Source: Sanguinoderma infundibulare
Lineage: Eukaryota > Basidiomycota > Agaricomycetes > Polyporales > Polyporaceae
Reading direction: 5' to 3'
Assembly: GCA_032821775.1 (NCBI GenBank)
Contig: JAVLRN010000001.1
Location: 2,604,001-2,668,000 of the forward strand
Length of the DNA stretch: 64,000 bases
The notes below the pieces were generated by a model that was not told where the DNA came from, did not search any database, and saw only the letters and a program-made list of their open reading frames with translations. Position 1 is the first letter of the stretch. Every line of letters starts with the position of its first letter. The translations under genes were made by a program, and so were the position numbers. Of this stretch, positions 34,480 to 45,012 are shown piece after piece.

Positions 34480-37044
34480 ATGTCTTCCGGACAGTCTCTC
34501 TCGCGCCGCTCCTCTCTCGCAGACTACATCTCGCAGATTCCGCGTCCGCGCCTTGCCAGTCTCCGTTCTCGCAGGTCCACGCTCTCCTTGAAGTCCACCG
34601 CCTCCACCAAGGTCGACAACTACACCCCGTACGCCGTCCACCAGCAGAAGATGAAGCCGGCTATACTCCGCGATCCCGCCGTTACGGAGAAGCTCCTCGA
34701 AGCAATCCTCGATACCCCTCAGGGCCGTCGCTCTGTCTCGCGCCTCGCGCGTACCTGCAAGGCTTTCAAGGAGCCGGCCTTGAACATTCTCTGGCGTGAC
34801 CTCGACAGCCTCGCTCCACTGCTTGGCCTGTTCCCGAGCACCATATTGAAACGCGCCCGCAGGCCGGGCATGGGCCTGGTACGCCTTCTGCCTCTGTCGG
34901 CATCGCAAACGCCGTTACTCACCCAACTATTCACATCCGTTGCTCCTGTCTCCCTGCTCTCACAAATATCCGAACAGATGAAGGCGCCAGAGCGCGACGA
35001 CTGGGCCCGCGTTCTCGCCTATGGCGCGCGGGTGAGGAGCATTGCGTACGTCGAGATGTCCGGGAACATCGCCCCGTCCATCCTCCCGCTGCTCGAGGAG
35101 CACCGCCCAGCGGAGTACGTCCTCCCCAACCTCACGTCACTCACGTGGAAAGTCGAAACCGCGGCGAACCTTGAGCGGTGCCGCATGTTCCTCGGACCTT
35201 CCGTCGAGTCTGTCCAGCTCGAGGTGGGCTCGAAGAGCCCGCGCATCAACGACATCCTGGAGGAGATCGCGAGCCGCAAGAGCCTGAAGGCGTTCTCGTT
35301 CACGCTCCATACGAACCTCCCCGACAAGTTCACGGAGACGTTCCAGGACAACGTGAAGATCGAGAAGCTCGCACTTACCGCCCCCGGTGCGCTTGCGGCG
35401 AGGGTCGGCAAGTGGGTTTCTGGCCTTCCCCTGCTGAAGACTTTGGGCGTCGACCTCTCCGCTCGCTCGACCACCGCGGTCGAGGGTTTCTTCGACGACA
35501 TTAGCCCCGGCTCCGGCTATTCGACCCCGAGCTCCGTCGGAGGCACGGACAGCGGTGTCTTCTCAGGGGACGAAGCGGACTTCTCCGAGGCACGCAAGGC
35601 AGCGGTGCGCCTGACGCGCGACGGGCCTCGCCACGGAGCCTTCGTGAAATTGAGCAACCTCACGCTGACGGGCGAGGCGGTCAACTTGTCCATGTTCCTC
35701 AAGCACCTCACGAGCCCTGTCACGCAGCTCGATTTGGTAATGGAGGACCCGCCTATGCCCATCGACTGGCACGATGTGTGCACGATCGTGTGCGACCAGT
35801 TCTCGCAAACCCTGCAGTCCTTGCGCGTCACCGCTACGAGTGCATCGCGGTTTGGGGAGCTCGTCCGCGCGACATCGCGCGGGGGCGACATCCCCATGCG
35901 CCGCCTTCCGTTGACGTACTTCGCGATGCTGCCGCGTTTGTGGCGGTTCGAGGTGGACCTCCCCGAATCGGCGATCTTCGAGGACAAGGACGTGAAGCAC
36001 ATTGCGCGCGTCTGCCCGAACATCGAGATCCTGCGCCTCTCGCCCAACGCACGCTTCCCGCTCACCGGCCCTCCCCCATCCATCACCCTCGAGAGCGTCG
36101 TTCCCCTCACGCGCGACTGCCGTCGCTTGCACACGCTCGCGCTCGTCGTGAACGCGGAAGAGCTGTCGAGCGATGACGTGTACTCGACGCGCGTCGTCTG
36201 CTCCCGGTCGCTTCTTCGCCTGCACGTCGGCCACTCGTGGATCAAGAACCCGCTGCAGACTGCGGTCCTGCTCAGCCACCTCACGCCTTACCTCGAGACC
36301 CTGAAGTATTTCGAGCCCAAGAGCCGAGCCGGGGCCGTCGAGGCCAACGCATCGGCATGGCAGAAGGTCTCCGAGATCCTTCCGCACGTCCAGCACATCA
36401 GGCTGTCCGAACGGAAGCTCCAGCCGCCGCCCGCGCCGTACGTCCCTCCGCCAAAGGCGGACAAGGCGGTCGACGCGACCCCCATCATGTTCGACGCGGC
36501 GGTGTCCGTCCGTCCGCAAGTCCACGAGATGTCCATCCAGGCGGTGCCCGAGGTCGTCGAGTTCGGCGTGCAGATCGTGCCGGAGACGAGCGAGGCCTGC
36601 ATCGACGCGACGCCCGTCGTCGTCGAGGCAGAGGTTATGGCCGTCCCCGCCTACAGCGAGGCAGGCGTCGACGCCGTCCCGCCGACCGCGGAAAAGGGCA
36701 CGGAGCCCTGGGAGCCCGAGCTCGAGTCCGACGAGTCGTCGGACGGGAGCGCGCCTGACGACGCCGTCCCGCAAATCTCCATGTTCACCCCGACCGCGGT
36801 CGTGAGCGGCGCGGTCAACCTGACCTACCGCATCGTCCGCTTCTACACCGCGCCGGTCCGATTTATGTTCTCATTCATGCCCATGCCCCCCATGCCCATC
36901 CTCTCAAAACTCAGCCTCTACCACGCCGAGCTCGAGCTCGACGAGAAGCACGCGCTCGCCAAGGCGGAGCCACAGCCCCAGTCGTCGTCGACGCACACGA
37001 ATGGCACGGCGGTTCTGACTGAGATCAACCCTGTTTGTCAATAA
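34480..37044 (+). CDS. F-box-like/LRR-type protein, single exon
   Basis: One uninterrupted frame of 854 aa, unusual here because nearly every other gene is intron-rich. After a basic Ser-rich start, residues about 60-110 (EKLLEAILDT...SVSRLARTCKAFKEPALNILWRDL) look like the divergent F-box of basidiomycete F-box/LRR families. This is followed by LRR-like strands (LTSLTWKVE, LSNLTLTGEAV, LYTLALVV-type repeats such as RLHTLALVVN). From about residue 660 there is a run of short degenerate repeats built on A-x-P and V-D-A-T-P units, then an acidic stretch and a hydrophobic patch (VRFYTAPVRFMFSFMPMPP). F-box proteins recruit substrates to SCF ubiquitin ligases; no substrate can be named. The start at ATG 34480 has a good context; the frame is open further upstream but without a better ATG. 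Confidence 0.75.
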   Translation: MSSGQSLSRRSSLADYISQIPRPRLASLRSRRSTLSLKSTASTKVDNYTPYAVHQQKMKPAILRDPAVTEKLLEAILDTPQGRRSVSRLARTCKAFKEPALNILWRDLDSLAPLLGLFPSTILKRARRPGMGLVRLLPLSASQTPLLTQLFTSVAPVSLLSQISEQMKAPERDDWARVLAYGARVRSIAYVEMSGNIAPSILPLLEEHRPAEYVLPNLTSLTWKVETAANLERCRMFLGPSVESVQLEVGSKSPRINDILEEIASRKSLKAFSFTLHTNLPDKFTETFQDNVKIEKLALTAPGALAARVGKWVSGLPLLKTLGVDLSARSTTAVEGFFDDISPGSGYSTPSSVGGTDSGVFSGDEADFSEARKAAVRLTRDGPRHGAFVKLSNLTLTGEAVNLSMFLKHLTSPVTQLDLVMEDPPMPIDWHDVCTIVCDQFSQTLQSLRVTATSASRFGELVRATSRGGDIPMRRLPLTYFAMLPRLWRFEVDLPESAIFEDKDVKHIARVCPNIEILRLSPNARFPLTGPPPSITLESVVPLTRDCRRLHTLALVVNAEELSSDDVYSTRVVCSRSLLRLHVGHSWIKNPLQTAVLLSHLTPYLETLKYFEPKSRAGAVEANASAWQKVSEILPHVQHIRLSERKLQPPPAPYVPPPKADKAVDATPIMFDAAVSVRPQVHEMSIQAVPEVVEFGVQIVPETSEACIDATPVVVEAEVMAVPAYSEAGVDAVPPTAEKGTEPWEPELESDESSDGSAPDDAVPQISMFTPTAVVSGAVNLTYRIVRFYTAPVRFMFSFMPMPPMPILSKLSLYHAELELDEKHALAKAEPQPQSSSTHTNGTAVLTEINPVCQ

Positions 37045-37433
37045 TTCCTCGACTTATGGTTTTATGCTGTATGCTTACATACGAACGATCGTGCTGGCAC
37101 TTAACGTAGGACCCTGCTGTGAATGACAATATCATTATTCCTTCTCCCCTAGCTGTAGCGAGTGAGAGCCGTACTGAAAGCCCTCGACCTGAAGCCATCG
37201 AAGAACCAGCGGATGACGTGACGGAGCAAGTTCCTCTCGAGCTCGAGCCTCTCCGGTTCCCGTTCGGCGCCTCCATGAAAACGCGAGCGCTGTTCCACGT
37301 GACCGAATCTTGGAGCAACGCCCGATTTGGAAGGCAGAACGAGGGAGAGCGCCTGTACGCGACGCGTCAGTCCAGTCTCAGAACCGCGACGAGTGCTTGG
37401 TCCGCATCCGCTACCTCTTTCCCGACATACATC
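37045..37433. other. Intergenic with an open frame leading into RPN5
   Basis: From 37110 to the RPN5 ATG the RPN5 frame stays open for 108 codons without a stop. An in-frame TAG at 37107 and the normal start of Rpn5 homologues argue that this is promoter and 5' leader. An acceptor-like cgtag sits at the left edge of the open stretch. Confidence 0.4.
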
Positions 37434-39262
37434 ATGGCCGACCCCAAAAAGCAAGAGAAGGATTACACCAAGGAGGTCGACGAGCTTCTCCCGGAGGTGC
37501 AGAAGCTGGCACAGGTGCGTCCAGGGAGCCTAGTGCGATCACTCGTTGTGGCACCAATTGACTTCGGTTTGTTCGCTACAGTCTAGGAAGCTGCAAGACG
37601 CTTTGGACAAGATCTACGTTCTTGAAAAGCAGACTCGCAATGTGCGTGCTTCATTTTACTATACCTTACGACCGAGTCTAACTGGACGATTTGCAGGCGT
37701 CGGACATGGCTTCGACTACTCGCCTTGTGAAAGAAGCATGCGACCTCTGTTACAAGGCCGGGAATCTTGAACTACTGAACAGCAACATCAGCACGTTGAG
37801 CAAGAAGCACGGGCAGCTGAAGGCAGCGATCCAGGCTTTGGTGGAGCAGGCAATCGGTTGGCTGGAGGACATCCGGAAGGCCGCGGGCACGGAGAAGTGG
37901 TTGCTGGTCATCGAGACCCTACGGAGCGTGACGGAGGGCAAGGTACGCACTAGTCCGTGTTGGAAACACTGCAGCCAACTGAAGTGCATCGTCGAAGATC
38001 TTCCTCGAAACACCCCGAGCACGCATTACGCTCCTCCTCGCACAATACCACGAATCCCTTGCCGTCGCCGCTTCCGCCACCCCTGCCACCAGCAAAGAAG
38101 CTCTCCAGCTCGCGTCCGACCTCCTCAGCGATCTCCAAGTCGAGACGTATTCGTCTATGGACCGACGAGAGAAGACCGAGTTCATCCTCGAGCAAATGCG
38201 CCTGCTGATCGCCCTCGCTCGCCTCAAGGACGCTGAGATCGGCAAGGAGGGCAAGGACTCGATTGGCGGTGGTGAGGCCGAGTGGGTCAAGGTCCGGGTG
38301 GGTGGCCGGAAGGTCAACGAGGAGTTCCTCAAGAACAAAGAGAACGAGGTGCGCATGCCATGCCGCGTTCGTATCCGACATTTTCGCCGAAACAGCGTTG
38401 TTGCTCGTGCAGGACCTTAAATTCAAGTACTACGAAATGATGATTCAGTACGCGCTGAATCAGAGCGCGTATCTTGATGCGGCCAAGTACTACCACAAGG
38501 TCTGGGCGACGCCGACCATCAAGGAAGAGGTCAATGGCCGGGGGCGCGAGGTTGGTATCACTTCAATGCATTCATCATTACGATTCTTACGCCATCTTTC
38601 AGGCTCTGGAGCACATTGTCTACTACGTTGTCCTTGCACCTCACGACAACGAACAATCCGACATGCTTCACCGCTTGTTCAATGACCCCGCCCTTCCACG
38701 GTTAGAACTCCACTAGTGAGCCATGCTGCTATTTTACTTTGGGACACGATGCTAAAGAATGTTTGCAGCGCGTTGGTCAAGTGTTTCACAACACCCGAGC
38801 TGATGAGGTGGCCCGGTATTGAGCAGATATACGGGCCCCACCTGAAGAAGACCAACGTCTTCAGCGTGCCCAAGCTCTGGGAAGACCTGCACATGCGAGT
38901 CATCGAGCACGTAAGTATATCACTGGTGTGAAAAGCATCGATAATGACGATCTTCGCAGAACATCCGTATCGTGTCTCAATATTACACCCGCATCACCCT
39001 CATCCGCTTGACCGCTCTTCTTGACCTTACGCAACAACAAACCGAGGAGACTCTGTGCCGACTAGTCGTGTCGGGAACCGTCTGGGCACGAATCGACCGT
39101 CCAGCGGGCATCGTCAATTTCCGTCAGAACAGGAGTGGGGAGGACGTCATGAACGACTGGAGCTCGGACATGCAGAGGCTGTTGGGTCTCGTCGAGAAGA
39201 CCTGGATGGGTGTGAACGCCGCGCAGGCGGCACAATCGAGAGCGGTGAAGGCGGCGTCATGA
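37434..39262 (+). CDS. RPN5: 26S proteasome lid subunit Rpn5 (PSMD12)
   Basis: Exons: 37434-37514, 37582-37641, 37697-37942, 37998-38348, 38413-38550, 38603-38715, 38769-38910, 38960-39262; 477 aa, normal for Rpn5. Landmarks are MADPKKQEKDYTKEVDELLP, KLQDALDKIYVLEKQTRN, RITLLLAQYHESL, LKFKYYEMMIQYALNQ, YLDAAKYYHKVWATPTIK, HIVYYVVLAPHDNEQSDMLH and the PCI/winged-helix end YYTRITLIRLTALLDL...GTVWARIDRPAGIVNF. It is a scaffold of the proteasome lid that contacts Rpn11 and the core particle and is also found with the COP9 signalosome in some fungi. Every splice join keeps phase. Confidence 0.96.
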
Positions 39263-39413
39263 TGTATTGGACCCTCTGTAGCTATACTATGGACGATTCC
39301 CTCTTCGTTTCCGTTGTCGCAGGTTGGAGTTGAGCGGAATATAGCCGCGCAGAGTGTGAATTATGTCCAAGGTAATGTATGAAGCAAACGAAAGCACCGG
39401 GTACACCTATCAT

Positions 39414-40355
39414 CTATGCTGGTACCGGCTGGGGCCGGGCGGTGACGTTCATGAAGTCGGCCTGTGCGGAGATTTTTTGTGCTGCCTGCTCGGGTGTGAT
39501 GAGACCTTCTGGCTTGATCTCGGGCTCGGTGAAGACGGGCGCATAAACTGGCCGGACGCCCTCTTTCCACAACCGTGTGTACTCCTTCCCCTTGGTCCAC
39601 TGAACTGGTGGTCCTTCGCGCTGGACGACGGCCTTCCAACGCTTGCGCTCTGTCTCCGCCGTGCGGTCGTGTGCGGCAAACTCTTGGAAGGTGCGCAACG
39701 CCTTCTGCTCCTTGGCGAACGTGATCTCGACCTGCGAGGGCCCGAACTCCATCCCGAGGTGCTCCGCCTCGGCCAGCGCGATCGAACGCGCGACCTGGAG
39801 CTCGGAGCGCAACGAGCGGAACTGGGCGACCGCAGACGCGTACGCCGACGAGAGGCCCATGTCGTGGTGCTCGTACAGGTTTACCGCGTAGCGAACGGCA
39901 CTGTCATACGTCCCTCCATGTTAGCGCTGCATCGACGAAAGCAAAATGATCGTGTGCGACACGCACTCCTCCGGGGAAGGATTCCGCCCTCTCTGTCTGA
40001 GCCTCTTCCACTGCACGCCACGTATGGGGTGCTCGGCCTCCACGGTCGCACCCTCTACGAGGGTCGTCTGCCGGAACGCCTCGAAGGGGTGATCGCGGAA
40101 GAACTGCCTCCGGACCTCGTCCTCGACGTACTTGATCGGGAGCGGCTTCGTCTTTCCGCTGTCCGCGGGCGGGGTGAGGGGCGCCAGGGACGGGGCGTCG
40201 AAATGGGTGCGCGACGGGGGGCTGCGAGGAGGGAGGGGGAGGGGAGGGTTGTCGAGGACGGCGCGGAACCAGGCGGGCTCGCGCTGGAGGTAGCCTTCGC
40301 GGAGGAGGCGGGATGCCTGCTTGTGGACTTGGCTCGCGATGCGCTTGGTCGCCAT
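39414..40355 (-). CDS. Mitochondrial small-subunit ribosomal protein mS23 (Rsm25)
   Basis: Exons (coding order): 39967-40355, 39414-39900; 291 aa. It begins MATKRIASQVHKQASRLLREGYLQREPAWFRAVLD, and contains PLPPRSPPSRT, the segment EDEVRRQFFRDHPFEAFR, RGVQWKRLRQRGRNPSPED, and after the intron AVRYAVNLYEHHDMGLSSAYA. These are hallmarks of fungal mS23. It is part of the mitoribosome 37S subunit. The intron joins GA to T, giving D at the junction, as in homologues. It is convergent with RPN5, with about 150 bp between stops. The start is the ATG that gives the usual N-terminus; an upstream in-frame extension exists but is not family-like. Confidence 0.9.
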
Positions 40356-40999
40356 GAGAAAAAAGCGGAGGCCGGCGCTGGACAGGTCTAGCGAGGACGG
40401 GGGTGAGCAGGTGAGCTGGTGACCGCTGCCAACAGCCTTTGCTTTCGGAATACCGGCGTGGGCGCTTGGCCTGCCATTTCTGGACTGTGAGAACTTCAAC
40501 TTTGATCGGGCCTAAATTCCTGATCCATGTATGTACTTAATACTGTCAAGAGGCACTCGAGGCGCGCTGCTTGGTTTAACCCCACTTTCGTCGTCCGCAT
40601 AAACACTTACTTTGGTGATCTGCTTGCCAAATGCCTGCAGAGAAACACCTTCGTCAGCGTGAAGCTTATCTCATTCGTTCTGGAGTGGCCTGGACACATG
40701 ACGCTGTTTCCCACTGTGCCGCCGCTCTCGTGTGGGTAGGGTTGGCCCAAAGGCCAACGCCCATGGATCCGTTCACGAAGACGTTCCAAATATACGCCCT
40801 ATGATACGTCCTAGGACTCAGACACATAGAGCAAACGATGAAATTGAATAACGAGATAAGCCATCAAGCCCGCTTTTGGAATTCTGTCCTCTGTCGCTCT
40901 GGCCATGGCTTTATGTAATACCGCAGTACTAGTCTTGGGTATAAAGGCACGGATAGGCACAGATCCCCTTTCAGCCTCCCTCAGACTCCACCCTACACC
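40356..40999. promoter_or_regulatory. Divergent region between mS23 and the metallothionein gene
   Basis: A TATAAA at 40940-40945 points to the metallothionein. Between it and the start is a CCCCT element (about 40964), the form of a stress-response element seen from the minus strand. I do not see a clear copper-regulator (Ace1/Cuf1-type) site by eye. Confidence 0.4.
40940..40945 (+). promoter_or_regulatory. TATA box of the metallothionein gene
   Basis: TATAAA lies 55 bp before the ATG at 41000, consistent with an inducible gene. Confidence 0.55.
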
Positions 41000-41279
41000 A
41001 TGGTACGTGAACCCTCATCGATGTTCCCGTCTCTTCCGCTGAAGCGCCCCTCAGTCTTCCAACACCAACGTGAAGTGCACCACCCAGACCTCGAGCAACG
41101 ACTGCTCGTACCCCAACTGCGCCTGCGGTGAGCCTCCCAAGAACAAGGCCAACTGCGGCTCGTCCACCTGCAGCTGCGCCGCCGGAAGGTACGCGCTGCC
41201 GCATCATCTCCTCATGGAGGCATACTGAACAGTTCGGCTCTCTAGTTGCACATGCAAGCCCGGCGAGTGCAAGTGCTGA
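41000..41279 (+). CDS. Metallothionein, 56 aa
   Basis: Exons 41000-41002 (the ATG alone), 41055-41188 and 41246-41279 join in phase. The product has 11 cysteines in 56 residues, mostly as C-x-C pairs: NCAC, STCSC, SCTC, ECKC, with further single Cys at KC, DC and NC. It contains no His, no aromatic residue except one Tyr, and many Ser, Thr, Lys and Gly. This is the composition of fungal Cu/Zn/Cd-binding metallothioneins, which buffer metal ions in the cytosol. The start codon is separated from the body by a 52-nt intron, and the final C-x-C motifs lie in a 34-nt last exon. No long open frame marks the gene. The TATA box and compact size fit stress induction. Which metal it prefers cannot be read from the sequence. 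Confidence 0.88.
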
Positions 41280-41850
41280 ACGGCACTGGGCTGCTCACTC
41301 ACACCCGCACGCTTCGGGGTTCATAACACTGTACGAGATGTAGAGAAGTCGTGAATATGAACTGTTTGTATGTTGTTCTCATTGGATGTGAGTCCATCGG
41401 CTCAAGCAGCAAGAACTGCATGCATCTCAGCCTGCGTTGGAGTGCTGGACCTTCGCGTCGACCAGTGGAGTCACCCCAATCAGTCACCATCGATAACCAG
41501 TTTTAACCTGCATTCGAGTTGATGTACTTACCCCCGTCGGCAGCCGTCGGTGCCAAGAATGAACCCTATCCAAATCAAGCTCCCCGCGCGCACACTCAAG
41601 TCGACCGCTCTTGATTCTCTTCCGACAACGACGTCCTTCGTCTCTTCAACGCACTCGCTTTCTCTCCAGTCTGTTCGCTGTCACAGTGTGGCAGTCAACT
41701 ACGATTGTACCTAGTGCGGTAAGAGTCCATTACGTCTTCATTTGTGGCGCGATTGCTTCCGAGCATCCTCACTGGCAGATCTACCGCAGCTGCCAGTCCA
41801 AATACCCCTGGAGCCCGTGGCCTTGTCTCTGTGCCTCACCGTCCACCCTC
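41280..41850. other. Intergenic, about 570 bp
   Basis: This holds the 3' flank of the metallothionein gene and the promoter of the next gene. The open frame of the downstream gene extends back to 41611, but the sequence before 41851 is not family-like and I treat it as leader. Confidence 0.5.
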
Positions 41851-43750
41851 ATGTCGACGTCTCTCGCAAGTCTTCCTATCCGATTTCCTTCTCGCGTTTA
41901 TCCCTCCCTCGCGTTCGCCCTCGCGCTGGGAGCGCTATCGTCAACACCATCACTTCCCCCCCTCGTTCTGCTCCTTGCCACACTGCGCTTACACGCCTTC
42001 GTCTTGATACCACGGCGAGACTGGTCAAGTGGTGTTGCTCAAGTCGCGCTCATCTCCCTGGCTGTAGCAATAGCCCACGCGGGGTCTTCCCTCCATGCGC
42101 TTTCTACGCCATCCACGTCGCTGGTCGTATTGGCCTGCCTCTCCGCTGTAACGACTGCGATTGCAGGAGCTGCGGTAGCCTCTGGGTACTACCTTGAGCG
42201 CTCGGACCCATCAGCTTTGGGCCGTTCTATTGCGTTTCCCGCCCTTTGGGCGACCGTTTGGGCTGCAGTGGAATACTGTAGCCCCATCGGTCAGCTCACA
42301 ACCTGGAGTCCCGTTGCACAGCTGGGAGGATACAGCTGGCTTCGGCAGATCGGCGGGCAGGTCGCAATCAACTGGGTGGTTGCGGCCTGGGCCGTTGTCA
42401 TCGCGGATGCGGCGGGAGCGTGGATGCTTGGGTCGAACGAGGAGGAGGAGGAGGAGGAGGATGCCACTCCAGAGAACCTCATCAACTACGCCGATGATGA
42501 GGATGGTGCACCGGCCGCCGTGGCTGCTCCTGCTGCGCCCGGTGCCAACGAGATGAGAGCAGCTAGGCGGAGGTCGGCGAGTAGGGCACGCGCTACCCTC
42601 CTACTTGCGGCGCTGTTGCTTGTCTTGGTCGTCCCTTCGTATGTCTTCCCTGATTTGCCTCCCCCTGTCACTGCTGGCCCCAACGCCACTCCCTTCCGCG
42701 TCGCATGCGCCCTGCCATACCGGATGAAGAATGGCAAGCCGCTGGGCCCTCCAGGTTTAAACGATTTCATATCAGAGTCGAAGATACTACAAAGCAGCGC
42801 CAACATTATTCTCTGGCCCGAGAACGTGCTGCACTTCCAGCTGCGCAATGACAGGCAGGAGGCGTTTGACAAAATCAGGAATGAGACGCATCGTGGCGTA
42901 TATATCGGTGTTGGCTTTGAGGAGGTCGTCCATGAGGACTCCCCGGATGGTTTCTGGAAGGTCGGCATGAGGAGGAATGGACTCGTTCTCCTCGGCTCAG
43001 AAGGCGTTGTGTACGAGTACTACAAGAGACACCTCGTGCCCAGTGAGTGGACCCTTTCATCTCCCTCGATACCAACTTGCTCAATTACGTTGTTGTTTAG
43101 TAGCCGAGTCGTTCTCGATGACCCCCTCCAGCGACAAGCCATCGCAGTTCACCATGCAGTTAAAACACCCAAGTAACTACACGGCACCTGCATGGGCTCC
43201 CGCGCCCAATTTCACCCGGCCCATCAACATCACGGCGTCCATCTGCCTGGACTTCACCACGTCCTCCTCGTTCGCCGACCTGCCGTCTCGCCCCGCGCTC
43301 ATCCTCGGCCCTGCGCGAACCTGGCACAAGAGCATCGGGCTCGCGATGTGGGAGCAGGCGAAGGCGCGTGCCGAGGAGCAGGGAGCCATGGTGCTCTGGT
43401 GCGATGGAGGCGAGGGTGGGGTTAGCGGCGTTGCTGGGAGGGGGATGCGCGCGTTCAGGCAGGTCGGCCCGGGCTCCTGGACTCAGACGGTGAGCGTCCC
43501 CTGGCCGTTCGACCAGCGCCGCACTGTGTTCTCGGTAACGGGCACAATCGTCTGGGTGGCTTTCGTCTGGGCGATCGTACTCGTTGTCGGGGGCACGCGT
43601 GAGGTCGCGGGAGGCGTCATGAGACAGCTTGAGGACCGTGAACATGGGCCGGTCGGAGCGCTGAGCAAGATGGTTCGGGACGTCCGTGATGCGGTGGCTA
43701 ACCTCGGTCAGCGGGAGAGGCGAGGTGAAGAGCAGCCCTTGTTGGGATGA
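41851..43750 (+). CDS. Membrane carbon-nitrogen hydrolase resembling apolipoprotein N-acyltransferase
   Basis: Exons 41851-43042 and 43101-43750; 613 aa. The N-terminal about 200 residues contain five or six hydrophobic segments (for example YPSLAFALALGALSS, LPPLVLLLATLRLHAFVL, VVLACLSAVTTAIAGAAVA). An acidic loop (EEEEEEED) and another helix (ATLLLAALLLVLVVPSYVF) follow. The CN-hydrolase domain then shows the three catalytic positions of the nitrilase superfamily: Glu in IILWPENVLHF, Lys in YEYYKRHLVPIAE and Cys in ITASICLDFTTSSSF. A last helix lies at VWVAFVWAIVLVV before a charged tail. The layout (membrane bundle plus CN hydrolase) is that of bacterial Lnt. Fungal members exist but their substrate is not established to my knowledge. 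The start is the ATG giving the hydrophobic N-terminus. Confidence 0.78.
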
Positions 43751-45012
43751 ACCTTTCGCGTCACTCGTGTCTGTGTTGTGCCTGGTGGTTCAGCGCTCAG
43801 CGCTCAGTATTTGCAGCATTGATCGGAATGTATTTGTAGCGCTAGCTCTACGAATGAAAGAGTACTCTGCGCATGATTCGGGACCCTCGTGCATGAAGGC
43901 GGGGAATCCGTGTAACTGCAGACATCATATATTCTAAAGTCTATCGGCAGGAACACGTTTGTCAGTTGCAGCAGACGAAGCGCGTCTCGCGCAGCGTCGC
44001 GTTCCACCTCGGATGCCGGGAAACAGGAGGACAGTGGGCTGAGCGCCGATGCCCTGTGATACTGGATGCAGTCAGCGACACGCCTTAGCTGCGTGTCGAT
44101 CGTATCGGACGAGGAAACGGCCGACGCACCAGATGTCATCGAAGAGCATCCGCATTTGAAGGTGGCTTTCGAAATGAACCCTCGAGAAGACTCGGCGCAG
44201 AATGGGATGCCTGGTAAGGACAGCAATCTCCGCTGGACGAAAATTCTGGCAGACGAAGGTGTCAAAGGAACAAGCGTCCGAGCTCACCATGGCCAATACA
44301 CATGTTTCTGAGTTGGCACGGAAGCACCGAACCCATGACGGCGGGGAGGGGCGTGAGCTGAGGACGTTTCGAGTGCGGGATCGCGCCGTGAGGTTTAGCG
44401 GACAGCGTGGCCCAGGCTCTTGGCGAGGATGACCACAGCGCAGCGGTAGGTTCCGCAGAACGTCCTGGAACTGAATGAACACATGTCTTCCGGTGGGCAG
44501 ATACCTCATGCATAGACGAGAACGCGAGTGGGAGGACCGGGGTCCGAGAGGCATGAGAACGCTGAAGCTTCCGATGGGTGACCAAAGATCTGGGATCCCT
44601 TGAGCGACTGCTATCTCTCCGGGGGGCATAGGTGCAGCCTCAGGTGGCAAGCGGAGAGAGTAATGCTGGGAAACGCGAGCGAGGGCGGAGAGGGGGCGGG
44701 AGAGAACATGAAGGATTGGGTACAAGCCGGTGTGCGCTTGCCGGGCAAGACGGCGGCGCCTGGGTGGGGAGCAGCCTCGAGGCAGGCTCGTTCGGCGCAG
44801 ACGGCCTCTTCCGTTCTCTGTTTGCGACTCCCGCGATCTGAGGGGCCTGTTTCTCATCTTCGCTTCGTCGCTTTCGATATCTCGGGTGGTGTGAAGGCTC
44901 GCCTAGGCCAGGAGGTTTCCACGCACTCTTCATTCACCGCCGTCCTCATCTACTGCGAACCCCTCAAGCCTCTGCCCTCTCAACAGGTCCGCGATTGGAG
45001 CTGTGAGTCACC
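43751..45012. other. Intergenic, about 1.26 kb, no confident gene
   Basis: A minus-strand frame at 44072-44857 is long, but its sequence looks like chance coding in GC-rich DNA and has no domain. No RNA gene or repeat was recognised. The right end is the promoter of the gene at 45013. Confidence 0.4.

Noticed and set aside
35563..36774. 403-codon minus-strand open frame
   Set aside because: It is antisense to the F-box-like gene, with a biased Arg/Asp/Val/Gly-rich product typical of a complementary frame.
39363..40391. 342-codon plus-strand open frame
   Set aside because: It lies exactly opposite the mS23 gene, whose minus-strand product is clearly family-like; the plus frame is a GC-rich shadow.
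44072..44857. 261-codon minus-strand frame in a gene-poor gap
   Set aside because: Its Arg/Leu/Ser-rich product has no domain and no conserved-looking segment; there is no supporting splice signal.
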